The notes under the pieces: generated by a model | The model's input: only the letters and a program-made list of their open reading frames with translations | The model's database searches: none | Told to the model about the DNA's origin: nothing | Shown here: in pieces, positions 16,404 through 24,091 of the stretch | Numbering within the stretch: position 1 is the first letter of the stretch | Layout: each line of letters starts with the position of its first letter | From: a virus | IMG/VR virus record: IMGVR_UViG_3300028925_000473 | Coordinates: 1-26,367 of that record | Reading direction: 5' to 3' (one strand) | Length of the DNA: 26,367 nucleotides | Translations under genes and position numbers: made by a program

Positions 16404-16766
16404 TTATTTAAAATATTCGTTTGCAACTGAATCAACTATTCCATCAATTGCCTTATCGCGTATTTTGTCTTCTGCTTGCGCTGCTATCTGAGCGTTTCTT
16501 GTGTTGTCCTCTTTCTCACCACGCTCCAAAACTCTGCAACCAGTGGCCTTTAAGTTTTCTTCGTGCGCTCTACGCCCTTCTATTGATTTGCCCGACACAG
16601 GGCATTCATATGCCTCATAATCGCTTAAAATCCTTGGCGCAGACAAATGCGACCGTGCGGATGGCATATACTCAATTACTTTTTTTGGTTTGTCAATTTT
16701 AGCCGACCAATCGATATTAGCGTAATTGGTTTTATATTCTTTTAAATTTTTGCTGTGATCGTTCAA
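16404..16766 (-). CDS. Small conserved phage protein with C/H motif, TTG start
   Basis: This 120-residue protein appears to start with TTG at 16764-16766. AGGAG lies 7 bases upstream, and the next internal Met is residue 34, inside what looks like the conserved part. The core SHLSAPRILSDYEAYECPVS (39-58) followed by GRRAHEENLKATGC (64-77) gives Cys55, His68 and Cys77, a spacing that could bind a metal but does not match a zinc finger I can name. The C-terminal 40 residues are a charged helix. Similar short proteins recur between portal and scaffold in podoviruses; no function is known to me. It may take part in head assembly. Confidence 0.6.
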   Translation of the reverse strand: MNDHSKNLKEYKTNYANIDWSAKIDKPKKVIEYMPSARSHLSAPRILSDYEAYECPVSGKSIEGRRAHEENLKATGCRVLERGEKEDNTRNAQIAAQAEDKIRDKAIDGIVDSVANEYFK

Positions 16767-16773
16767 AGGTTAA

Positions 16774-16778
16774 CTCCT
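16774..16778 (-). promoter_or_regulatory. Ribosome binding site that decides a TTG start
   Basis: AGGAG on the minus strand is followed by TTAACCT and then TTG (16764-16766). There is no ATG or GTG at a usable distance in frame, so this site is the main evidence for the TTG start of the 120-residue gene. Confidence 0.6.
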
Positions 16779-16780
16779 AA

Positions 16781-17215
16781 TTACCAGCCGCTCATGCCAC
16801 CCATGCTGCCTGTGCTTTGATCGCCCATGCCACCAGATCCATAACCACCGCCATATTCTCCACCACCACCTTGTTGGAAATTATTTGACCTAGTTGCTAT
16901 TTTTTGTTGAGGTGTTCGCAAAATAGGGCCATCTGTACGACTGTTCATTGCGTTAGAATAGGCATTGTTCGCAACAAAATTATTTGCTCTTGCTGCTAAC
17001 CCAAGGCCAATTCCCCCAGGCATTAATCCTTGAATGGCATAACCTGGGATAGAGTTGTTCATAAAGTTATTAAAATTAGATGCCCGCTCCCATCCTCGTA
17101 AACCGCCTTGACCATCTGGACGGCCTTGGTCTTGCACTGGCGAACCTTCGCTACGTTGATGATCAAGCAAAGGGAACCTGGGCTTTCTTAAGAGTGCCTG
17201 TGTCATTGTTTCCAT
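16781..17215 (-). CDS. Glycine/asparagine-rich hypothetical protein
   Basis: This 144-residue protein has a basic, proline-containing start (ALLRKPRFPLLDHQRSEGSP), a central Asn-rich section (RASNFNNFMNNSIPGYAIQG) with a hydrophobic glycine segment, and a low-complexity tail with repeated GG, YGG and MGG units (about 117-144). I do not recognise a family. The low-complexity tail suggests a flexible structural or linker protein. The start overlaps the preceding stop by TAATG, in a chain portal - 134-residue gene - this gene, which suggests translation coupled to the portal. Location between portal and scaffold fits a minor head protein. Confidence 0.5.
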   Translation of the reverse strand: METMTQALLRKPRFPLLDHQRSEGSPVQDQGRPDGQGGLRGWERASNFNNFMNNSIPGYAIQGLMPGGIGLGLAARANNFVANNAYSNAMNSRTDGPILRTPQQKIATRSNNFQQGGGGEYGGGYGSGGMGDQSTGSMGGMSGW

Positions 17216-17619
17216 TATAATACTCCCAACATAAACAAACTTACAAAATCATCATCTTGTTTCTTAACCCGTGATTTCTCTTGCTGTATTGCAAAATAAG
17301 CTTTCATCAGAACTTTTAATTCACGAATTTGACTTAACATATCTTCAGCGTTTTTAGCCTTCAATATGGCCGCTTTTGCATCAACAGTAGAAACCGTTTT
17401 ATCTTTGTACGCCTTAACAACTTGTATTGCTTCTTCAATAACTTCAATCTGTTCTTCTTCTGGTACATCGTTTTTTTGTTGTGACTTTAACCAATCGTCA
17501 TACCAGATTATCTTTTCGTTGGGCCTTCTACGTTTAGCGCCACCGCCAGCCGCCTTTGCATATGATGGGTCAGCGTCCCAAACGCCTTCGTCCCATTTGC
17601 TAACGTCCCAAGTTGCCAT
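17215..17619 (-). CDS. Hypothetical protein with N-terminal tryptophan-rich motif
   Basis: This 134-residue protein begins MATWDVSKWDEGVWDADPSY, then a basic patch AKRRR and a long helical region (about 50-125) with likely coiled coil (EEEQIEVIEEAIQVVKAYKD, DMLSQIRELKVLMKAYFAI). The WD-x-SKWD-x3-W motif recurs in the gp10-like tail protein, which may mean a shared binding peptide. Its start overlaps the portal stop (TAATG) and its stop overlaps the next start (TAATG). It may be a portal-associated or DNA-packaging accessory protein, judged only from position. Confidence 0.55.
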   Translation of the reverse strand: MATWDVSKWDEGVWDADPSYAKAAGGGAKRRRPNEKIIWYDDWLKSQQKNDVPEEEQIEVIEEAIQVVKAYKDKTVSTVDAKAAILKAKNAEDMLSQIRELKVLMKAYFAIQQEKSRVKKQDDDFVSLFMLGVL

Positions 17620-20138
17620 TAAACCGTTTCAATCCCAACAGGTCTGCCATTCTCATAAATTGCTCTCTTTGGTGCAGTTATTGCGCTGGCTAAGCGTTCG
17701 TTAGATTCAACAATTAGCTGACTTGTTTGCGCTTGCATATCCGCAATGTTCACTAAAGCTTGTTCCATGCCGCCACGATCTGCATTAGATTGGTTTGAAA
17801 TAACGTCTTTAATTCGTGTTATTGTTGATTCAATATCCGTTGTCTCATAACCGCTAATACTGCCGTCATCATTGTATGTCAGAGACTTGTTTGCGTGTAA
17901 ATCTGACAGCGCATCATCAACGCTGTTCTCATTCTCTGACTTAGCAATAATCGCTTTTGCAATGTTTGCTTCACGGTCTAAAGCTTTCTGTTCAGCTTCA
18001 GCCTGGCGGTCAAGTGCCTTCTGTTCAGCATCAAACGCCATCTTTTCGCGCTCCATTTGCATGTCATAGTCCCATTGCTCTTGCGGGGTAACAACAGGCT
18101 GCGAAGCTTTAAGCTCAAACTCTTGCGCCTTCAATGATTGATCGCCACGTTTTAGCTCAATCTCAGCCGCAGCTTTCTCGCCATCCATTTGCGTGCGTTG
18201 GGCTTCTGCGCTCTTGTCAGCTTTTAACTGTTCGTTTTCTTGCTGTAGCTGTTGCATGATTGGTTGCATTTCTTGCATTTGCTGTTGCATCTGCATCATT
18301 GCTGGATCTGGCTGTTCCTCTTCGTTTTCATCTTCGCCAATCATATCAAGCGCGTCTTCCACTTCACGGCCCATTTTAAACTTACGAACAGAAGTCATCA
18401 ACAGAGACTTAGCCGCTTCTATTGGCAAATAACCAGCCGCTACCGCAGGGCCAGCGCTTTGAATAAATGAAGCAATGCCAGTTAGCAATTCTGTTACGTT
18501 CTTTTTCTCTTGCGCTTGATCGCCCGCAATAGTGCTATCTGTCTCAATGTCGATCCGATAAGCCCGTTGCTGGTCATCGCGCAATATCTGCAAACATTCA
18601 TCCCAAGTTGGCTTATCCAATATCTCTTGTAATTTTGCAGGAATTGGTTGTTTTTGCTGTTGCATCTGTTGCGCCATCATTTGCGCTTGCATTTTCTCTT
18701 CTGGCGTTGGCAACTTTACGTCAGTCATGATTTGCATCGTTTCTGGGCTAAATTGCTCTGCAATAATCTCAGCCGCCATGCGTACTAAGTCACGCGCATA
18801 TCTTTGAACTTCGCGCCTTGTATCGTCCAACCGCATCGTTCCAAATTGCGCCTTTAATTGCTGTGCACCTAATGTTTCAGATGCAGAACTAGAACCGCGC
18901 ATAATGTCTGCAATGCCTGTAATTTCATAAATGATAGTTTTTACGGCTTCGCGCTGTTGATACAAATGAATCAGAACGCCCGCAATCTTTTCAATCGGCC
19001 AAATCCATACAGCCCGATCTAAACCGCCAGCTTGCATTAACGGCAAAACGTCTGTAGCTGGGACAAGCATTGTCTCTGAGCTATCCATGATATTAGACAT
19101 TTCTGATATTGTACTGTCGTAAATGCCACGAACTTTGCAAGCTTCAATAACGCCAGTAATGCGCCTTGTGATCGTATCTAGCTCATCAGCTTGGTCTTCG
19201 TAGTATCTGAACGGCTCAACAGGCACTAACGAATCAGTGTAGTCAACCGCGTACATTGGGCGCGGGATCGGCCAGAAGTATTTTAAGTTTAATGGATCTT
19301 TGACAGTTTTGCAGGGTCGTTCACTTAAACCAGGACACATAAACACAACTTCGCGTTTCTTTTTATCCCATATTTCCCAAACTATTGCCCGTTTGAATGT
19401 ATCGTTTATATCTTCGTAATCTTCACCGTCCATACCTTCAGGAGAATAATCTAGCGGAATGTCTTTAGCGGTATCTGGGAAGTTTTCTTCAAGCTCGTCT
19501 TTATCAAACGTGTGTTTGAATCCAACCCACATAACTTCTTCCCAAGTTCTGCCTGGGCCGCGCCTAAAGTCTGACCAATTAACATGCTCAAACTCTACTT
19601 CTTCACGCTCTAAAACTTCATATTCGCCTTCACCATCGATGCCTTGTATCTGTTCGTCTTTGCCAAACGCAGCTTCGTATTTAACACGGGTGACACCACG
19701 GCCTGATATTTGGCAATCTTTAACTGCCATTCTCATGTAGCGGTCAAAATCTTCTTCATCTAACGTGAACGACAAAGCACGTTCTAAAACGTCAGCAATG
19801 ACTTTACCTGTTTCGTCCGCATCACGGTAGCGACGACGAACATCAGGCTTTGGTGTTTGATTGTACAGGGCAGGGCAGATTGTCTGAATGTTTGAATACA
19901 GGACATTGAATCGGTCGCCTGACTGATAACGACCAACTGTACTAGTGTTGCTTTTTAGGTCGTTCTTTTCGTCGCGATAACGAGCATTAACATCATGCGC
20001 CCGTTCACGCCAGAACTTCTCATCTTTAGATGCAAGATCAAGTTCCATTTGCCAGCGTTTAACAACACCTTGCGGGCCTTCTCCAGCGTCAATTGGTTCT
20101 TCTAATGATCCTGTTTGCGCCAGTGCTGCATCACTCAT
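17619..20138 (-). CDS. Portal protein, P22-type
   Basis: This 839-residue protein matches the P22-type portal group. It has an N-terminal helical region with KDEKFWRERAHDVNARYRDE (37-56), a body with NVLYSNIQTICPALYNQTPK followed by PDVRRRYRDADETGKVIADV, and the segment RITGVIEACKVRGIYDST. The C-terminal third is Gln/Glu-rich coiled coil (about 600-740, e.g. MMQMQQQMQEMQPIMQQLQQ), which fits the P22 portal barrel and makes the protein longer than P22 gp1 (725 residues). Twelve copies should form the DNA channel at one capsid vertex and dock the terminase. It follows the large terminase after a 73-base gap and is coupled by TAATG to the next gene. GGAT lies 8-9 bases before the ATG. Confidence 0.9.
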   Translation of the reverse strand: MSDAALAQTGSLEEPIDAGEGPQGVVKRWQMELDLASKDEKFWRERAHDVNARYRDEKNDLKSNTSTVGRYQSGDRFNVLYSNIQTICPALYNQTPKPDVRRRYRDADETGKVIADVLERALSFTLDEEDFDRYMRMAVKDCQISGRGVTRVKYEAAFGKDEQIQGIDGEGEYEVLEREEVEFEHVNWSDFRRGPGRTWEEVMWVGFKHTFDKDELEENFPDTAKDIPLDYSPEGMDGEDYEDINDTFKRAIVWEIWDKKKREVVFMCPGLSERPCKTVKDPLNLKYFWPIPRPMYAVDYTDSLVPVEPFRYYEDQADELDTITRRITGVIEACKVRGIYDSTISEMSNIMDSSETMLVPATDVLPLMQAGGLDRAVWIWPIEKIAGVLIHLYQQREAVKTIIYEITGIADIMRGSSSASETLGAQQLKAQFGTMRLDDTRREVQRYARDLVRMAAEIIAEQFSPETMQIMTDVKLPTPEEKMQAQMMAQQMQQQKQPIPAKLQEILDKPTWDECLQILRDDQQRAYRIDIETDSTIAGDQAQEKKNVTELLTGIASFIQSAGPAVAAGYLPIEAAKSLLMTSVRKFKMGREVEDALDMIGEDENEEEQPDPAMMQMQQQMQEMQPIMQQLQQENEQLKADKSAEAQRTQMDGEKAAAEIELKRGDQSLKAQEFELKASQPVVTPQEQWDYDMQMEREKMAFDAEQKALDRQAEAEQKALDREANIAKAIIAKSENENSVDDALSDLHANKSLTYNDDGSISGYETTDIESTITRIKDVISNQSNADRGGMEQALVNIADMQAQTSQLIVESNERLASAITAPKRAIYENGRPVGIETV

Positions 20139-20211
20139 ATGTTTTTATCCGTCATGCTGTGGGTATCATTTCTTGATACGTTACTTGAAACAAGCCAAAA
20201 CTGCAATAGTC

Positions 20212-21591
20212 TCAATCATATCTTGGTTTGCTTCTTTTAGCTGATTTAAGCAAATCGTTAAATGTAACAGTTGATTTGCCGCCAGCGTTTATAATTCTAC
20301 CAGGCTTTTTTTCAACTTTAACTACTGGCTCTTTCCAAACCCAAGACAAATATCTTAGTGCATCAGCGTAATGATTTGTCCAATCGTGGACGGGCCTTTC
20401 TCTAAAACATTTCTTGTCGTCATCCCATTCACGCCTAAAATTTGTTAACGCATCCAAGAATTTCTCTTGGCTTTCATCAATCCATAAACGTGGAAAAAGT
20501 TGCCGCGCTGCCATAATTCCTTGTTGTTCAGTGTTGGTGTTTTTTAATATCGACACATTTTTTAAACCGTGGTCTTTAGTAAATTGTTCGTAAACTGATC
20601 TGCCCGCAGCCGCTAACGTCTTGGCTTGAGCATCGTGCGGTAGCCAATGCTTGCCGTAATTGAGCGCCCAAGGCTTGTCATTAATAACTTTGGCGTAATG
20701 CTCCAAGTCGCGTCCGTTTGCATCATATGTATCAATAATTCTAACTTCTCCAGCCAATACCTGGACAAACAATATAACCGTATCGTCAGAATAACCAATA
20801 TCCCAGACGGTCATTACTGGCAGACTTTCGTCCCATTTAATTGGAAGAATACGCCCTTCTTTTCTAGCCCTAGTCAAATGGCTACCGTAAAACGATCCAA
20901 TAATTGCCGCTTCAAAACTGCAAAAATATTCTTGCTCAAATAGTGATCTGCCAAGTTCTTCGTCATACAAATCAATATATTCAGCCAAACTTTCGTCTAA
21001 TTGGAATTGTGTCAAAGCACCAGTATCTTGAATACTAGACAGTTCTGCAAACCAATAATCGGATTTAACCGCACGATCAAACATGCGTTTTGCGTGGTTG
21101 GATCCACGGGGCGTTGTAATAAATGCCGCTGTGCCGTCTGATTCTTCAATCATTGGCTTGTGATAAGCCCAAGCTGCTGGATTGCATAACGCCCACTCTG
21201 AGTAAGCTATACCAACAGGGCCAGAGCCAACCGTTGCGTCATAGCGGTCAGATCCTAAAAGCTGCCAGGTTGATCCCCAGACAGTTTCAATAAACATATC
21301 ATTGTCGTTAATTCTTTTGCGTATCTCTGGCGGGAAAGCTTCGTCAATTCTGCGTTTGCCTGTGTGACCATTAACACCGTTCCATATTGCTTTTCTTGCT
21401 TGTGAGTATTCTGGAAAGCAATGCCAGTATGTACCAATTCTGCGCCTGGATAAATCACGAAAGCCGTTTAAAACAATTTCGTCTTTTCCCCAACGTCTGT
21501 GTGCAATGGCAATTAATCGTTTTTGTTTTTGTTCTACCAGCGCTCTGTAAAAATCTTGTTGATACCATCTTACCGTAAAATCAACGTCCAT
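20212..21591 (-). CDS. Terminase large subunit
   Basis: The frame can be extended to a GTG at 21630, but the ATG at 21589-21591 gives a start [20 protein letters not shown] that fits the family, so 459 residues are called; the ribosome binding site is weak in either case. The ATPase domain has HRRWGKD (31-37) as Walker A, VGIAYSEW (126-133) as Walker B with the catalytic Glu, and TTP (159-161) as coupling motif. The nuclease domain begins at WDIGYSDDT (263-271), with a further acidic site in HYADALRYL near the C-terminus. It cuts concatemeric DNA and drives it through the portal. The start overlaps the small-subunit gene by 11 bases, as expected for partners. Confidence 0.9.
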   Translation of the reverse strand: MDVDFTVRWYQQDFYRALVEQKQKRLIAIAHRRWGKDEIVLNGFRDLSRRRIGTYWHCFPEYSQARKAIWNGVNGHTGKRRIDEAFPPEIRKRINDNDMFIETVWGSTWQLLGSDRYDATVGSGPVGIAYSEWALCNPAAWAYHKPMIEESDGTAAFITTPRGSNHAKRMFDRAVKSDYWFAELSSIQDTGALTQFQLDESLAEYIDLYDEELGRSLFEQEYFCSFEAAIIGSFYGSHLTRARKEGRILPIKWDESLPVMTVWDIGYSDDTVILFVQVLAGEVRIIDTYDANGRDLEHYAKVINDKPWALNYGKHWLPHDAQAKTLAAAGRSVYEQFTKDHGLKNVSILKNTNTEQQGIMAARQLFPRLWIDESQEKFLDALTNFRREWDDDKKCFRERPVHDWTNHYADALRYLSWVWKEPVVKVEKKPGRIINAGGKSTVTFNDLLKSAKRSKPRYD

Positions 21592-22039
21592 CTGGCTTTG
21601 GCTCAAAATATGTATTGAAACTAATATCACCTGTATGCTGATTATCAGTCTTCTCTGATAAGCCTAAATCTCTTGCAATGATGTTAGCGTTAAGCAAGTC
21701 AGCCGCTGCTCCTGTGAACTTTTGATCGCGAATTACGTTATCTGCTCGTGTAGCGATATGGAGTAAATCTTTTGTTTCTCGATAGCTTACCCATGTTTTT
21801 AACGTCACATCAAGAAACCGACAAAGGCTTGTAATCGTCATAGCTCGCACTTTTGGTATTTTAACTATCTCTACTTGACCGCCAACATTCATTGCCTTGC
21901 TTTCGTACAACGGATTGTTTTCAGTCCATTCAAAATACTCAACACAGGCATTCCATAGAACATCTGGATCGCTGTATTTCATTGGCGGCCCGTGTTTTGT
22001 TCTGGCTTCCCAGAATTTATTTCCTTTTGGTGCAGCCAT
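21581..22039 (-). CDS. Terminase small subunit, P22 gp3-like
   Basis: Two ATGs lie 9 bases apart. The first (22048) sits directly against the AGGA ribosome binding site, while the second (22037-22039) has a normal 9-base spacing and gives the family-like start [20 protein letters not shown], so it is chosen (152 residues). The protein shows the gp3-type packaging family pattern: [20 protein letters not shown], then [20 protein letters not shown] and [20 protein letters not shown]. The small subunit forms a ring that recognises the packaging site and regulates the large subunit. It is the first gene after the terminator at 22060-22098, so it opens the late operon. Confidence 0.9.
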   Translation of the reverse strand: MAAPKGNKFWEARTKHGPPMKYSDPDVLWNACVEYFEWTENNPLYESKAMNVGGQVEIVKIPKVRAMTITSLCRFLDVTLKTWVSYRETKDLLHIATRADNVIRDQKFTGAAADLLNANIIARDLGLSEKTDNQHTGDISFNTYFEPKPDGR

Positions 22040-22059
22040 GCAATTCATTCCTAATTACT

Positions 22060-22098
22060 AAAAAGCCCCAGCGACAAACTTGGGGGCATGTCGCTGGG
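22060..22098 (-). terminator. Rho-independent terminator between replication and packaging modules
   Basis: On the minus strand CCCAGCGACA and TGTCGCTGGG form a perfect 10-bp stem around a 12-base loop, followed by GC and TTTTT. It lies 37 bases after the stop of the dATP/dGTP diphosphohydrolase-like gene and 21 bases before the small-terminase start. There is no T run on the plus side, so it acts on leftward transcripts. Late genes must therefore be read by antitermination, partial read-through or a promoter I cannot identify. Confidence 0.85.
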
Positions 22099-22134
22099 TA
22101 GTCGGGGAAGTAATCTGTCTATACCTTAACCCCA

Positions 22135-22500
22135 TTAAATATTTCTGTCTAGCTTTCTCAATTCAAATTCAAGAACAGCTAAAGCATTCCAAGCGGCATG
22201 GCTGGAGTGCAAAAGTTTCGATTCACTATCCACCCCATCTTTAATTGTGTGCCTTAATAAAGCGCGTTTATATCTAAGAAATCCATTCTGAACGCTTTTC
22301 CAAGCTTCCCAACCGTAGCCCTTTTCAACTGCTCCATAATTACAGATTTGACTTACTGCATTTAATGCGTTTGGAAATTGTTGCAAAACAGTTAACAAAT
22401 CTATTTTACCATTGTCCATTTTTGCACCGTCTTCGCCAATCGTTTTTCCAGTTGGATCAGTTTCTTTCTGTGCCTTTTTGTGCATTCCGATTGACCTCAT
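22135..22500 (-). CDS. dATP/dGTP diphosphohydrolase-like protein (DUF5664 type)
   Basis: This 121-residue protein has the order of motifs seen in the phage family annotated as dATP/dGTP diphosphohydrolase, N-terminal (DUF5664): MDNGKIDLLTVLQQFPNALN (28-47), ICNYGAVEKGYGWEAWKSV (52-70), KRALLRHTIKDGVD (78-91) and LLHSSHAAWNALAVLEFEL (96-114). The His and acidic residues in the last two helices are likely metal ligands, as in all-alpha NTP pyrophosphatases. It would hydrolyse a purine dNTP to the monophosphate, shaping the nucleotide pool for phage replication; substrate is inferred from the family name. The start overlaps the radical SAM stop by ATGA, so the two are translationally coupled. 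A strong terminator follows the gene. Confidence 0.7.
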   Translation of the reverse strand: MRSIGMHKKAQKETDPTGKTIGEDGAKMDNGKIDLLTVLQQFPNALNAVSQICNYGAVEKGYGWEAWKSVQNGFLRYKRALLRHTIKDGVDSESKLLHSSHAAWNALAVLEFELRKLDRNI

Positions 22501-23438
22501 TTAATTAACTCCAAATATTTTTTTGATTGCTCTGGGTTCCAGCCACCTGATTTATAATCATTCCACGGCACAGATTTAAATATCGCTTTATGGTTTGCCC
22601 AACGGGTAAATGCTTTCTGATAGGAATCTTTTTTGTCATAGGGCATAACATACGGGTCACAACCAATACCCCGCAACTTCTCAACTCTGTACAAATCCTG
22701 ATCTGGTGTTGTGTTAAACCCAATAAGAACAAAAAACGCCATCTGATATGGTTTAATACCAGCGTCAACAACTCTTTCTATACCGCTCATTATAACTTTT
22801 TCTGTGCCTTTGCCCCATTGATCCCAAGCAAAGAACACTTGCTTCCTTGTGTTTTTAACATTTGTAAAGTTTACTGACGCTAAAGCAGCCGCTTGTTCTT
22901 CCGTGATGATGCGTATATTTAGCCCTTGGCTAAAGCAAACTTTTAACTTAAACTTTTTTATTTCGTCAATCCTGTCAGACCACGATGGGTTTCCAAAAAA
23001 ATCGTTGTCCAAAAGCATAACAAAATTGCTATTGCGTTGCTGCCATAATTCGTTAATCGTGTTTTCCTCGTATGGTTTTCCTTCTTTTTCTGGGACTACA
23101 CAGAACTTACAACGGAACCGACAGCCCCGCATAGTAAAGCCTATATTATGTGGGTATCCATACAGTGAATAATCTGGCTTACAATCTTCTATCTCTGGCG
23201 CAAGTTTAGATCGTAAATCCCAACCAGTGCCGCCTATTTCCATGCGGGAATCGTCCAGCAAAGACCCGTCAGAAAACTTAAAAATCTTTGACGCATATAC
23301 CTTATCATATGACGATTGGAATAAAGGGTCATACAACACCACACTATCACCAAGACTTTTATGGTAGCTTGAAACTTTCATAAGTGCCAGATTTGGGATT
23401 GTGCTATCTACATCATACAAAGCTATACTACTCATCAT
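22497..23438 (-). CDS. Radical SAM enzyme, function unknown
   Basis: This 313-residue protein carries the radical SAM cluster motif C-x3-C-x2-C in RGCRFRCKFCVVPEKEG (Cys106, Cys110, Cys113), which binds a 4Fe-4S cluster and S-adenosylmethionine. The N-terminal 95 residues (IPNLALMKVSSYHKSLGDSV, then YDKVYASKIF and GGTGWDL) resemble the Rossmann-like, B12-domain-type N-terminus of a radical SAM group found in phages and environmental bacteria; a cobalamin site is not proven. After the cluster come MLLDNDFFGNP (141-151) and CFSQGLNIRIITEEQAAALA, the usual barrel strands. Substrate unknown; coupling to a nucleotide diphosphohydrolase gene hints at nucleotide chemistry. Two adjacent ATGs (23438 and 23435) both suit the TAGGAT site; the first is given. 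Confidence 0.8.
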   Translation of the reverse strand: MMSSIALYDVDSTIPNLALMKVSSYHKSLGDSVVLYDPLFQSSYDKVYASKIFKFSDGSLLDDSRMEIGGTGWDLRSKLAPEIEDCKPDYSLYGYPHNIGFTMRGCRFRCKFCVVPEKEGKPYEENTINELWQQRNSNFVMLLDNDFFGNPSWSDRIDEIKKFKLKVCFSQGLNIRIITEEQAAALASVNFTNVKNTRKQVFFAWDQWGKGTEKVIMSGIERVVDAGIKPYQMAFFVLIGFNTTPDQDLYRVEKLRGIGCDPYVMPYDKKDSYQKAFTRWANHKAIFKSVPWNDYKSGGWNPEQSKKYLELIK

Positions 23439-23444
23439 TTTATC

Positions 23445-24011
23445 CTAAAACGGAAGTTCGTCGTTTAGATCGTCGTTGACTGCTTTGACTTTAGAATCAG
23501 GGAACACCTCTTTGATTTGGTTTACCAGCTTCATGCTATCACTTTCAAGTATGTTGCCAATTTCATCTAGCGAATAAACTGCGACACCTTCCATAGCGGG
23601 ATCTGTTCGTATAGCTTTGATTGCGTCTGCGTTGCCCTGTGCTACGGCAAACTTAAAACCATCGCCTGTCGTGTGGCTCCAGATGTTAGGCTTGAGCGGA
23701 GTGAAGCCAGATGATGTGGCATCCAAATCCATCTTCTCCCAGCCTTTAATTAACACCGTTGATCTTTTTGCGACTTCATTAGGATCGTTATCAATAATCG
23801 CCTGGTCTAGTTTTGCTTTAGCTGATCCAAACTTAGATGCAATTTGTGAGCTAACTAAACTCATCAGTCGATCACAACCCCACTTCAATTCGTATCGGTT
23901 TGCAATTCGATCCAATGGTTTTAGTGAATGGTGTATGCTATCAGAAATTGTATTTCCATATTCAGCATGATTAGTAAAATGATCTGGTCTTTGTCTTTTT
24001 GTTTTAGCCAT
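23445..24011 (-). CDS. Replication-associated protein with SSB-like acidic C-terminal tip
   Basis: This 188-residue protein is not one I can name. Its N-terminus is basic and polar (MAKTKRQRPDHFTNHAEYGN), the middle is helical (LMSLVSSQIASKFGSAKAKL), a mixed alpha/beta section follows with WSHTTGDGFKFAVAQGNADA, and the last residues are NDDLNDELPF. An acidic run ending in [I/L]-P-F is the hallmark of bacterial single-stranded DNA-binding proteins, whose tip recruits primase and other partners. No OB-fold is obvious, so it may be a divergent SSB, or a partner that mimics the tip. It lies between the primase-helicase gene and the radical SAM gene, 6 bases before the latter, with an AAAGGA site before its ATG. 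Confidence 0.65.
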   Translation of the reverse strand: MAKTKRQRPDHFTNHAEYGNTISDSIHHSLKPLDRIANRYELKWGCDRLMSLVSSQIASKFGSAKAKLDQAIIDNDPNEVAKRSTVLIKGWEKMDLDATSSGFTPLKPNIWSHTTGDGFKFAVAQGNADAIKAIRTDPAMEGVAVYSLDEIGNILESDSMKLVNQIKEVFPDSKVKAVNDDLNDELPF

Positions 24012-24073
24012 TGTTTTAATCCTTTATTTATTTTCGACATAAGGTAGAAATATCCCCACCGCCCCACACGGGG

Positions 24074-24091
24074 GGGTATATTTATATACCC
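24074..24091. promoter_or_regulatory. Operator-like palindrome GGGTATATTTATATACCC
   Basis: The 18-base sequence reads GGGTATA-TTTA-TATACCC on the plus strand, 7-bp arms around a 4-base centre (8-bp arms if the centre is TT). It overlaps the possible -10 element of the leftward promoter at 24083-24111, which is where a repressor dimer would bind to block RNA polymerase. It could also fold as an RNA hairpin. The binding protein is unknown. Confidence 0.45.

Noticed and set aside
20135-20155. Six-codon leader frame (ATG at 20155) ending at the portal start
   Set aside because: No ribosome binding site is seen before it and such a short frame is expected by chance.
20163-20179. Inverted repeat GTATCA/TGATAC in the gap between large terminase and portal genes
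   Set aside because: Six AT-rich base pairs with no T run; too weak for a terminator and without a clear role as an operator.
21592-21630. N-terminal extension of the large terminase to a GTG
   Set aside because: The extra 13 residues lie inside the small-subunit gene and do not look like the family; the ATG at 21591 gives a typical start.
24062-24076. C/G-rich block read as a G-quadruplex or terminator
   Set aside because: Only two long G runs lie close together on either strand, and no T run follows the CCCC-ACAC-GGGG hairpin on the minus strand.
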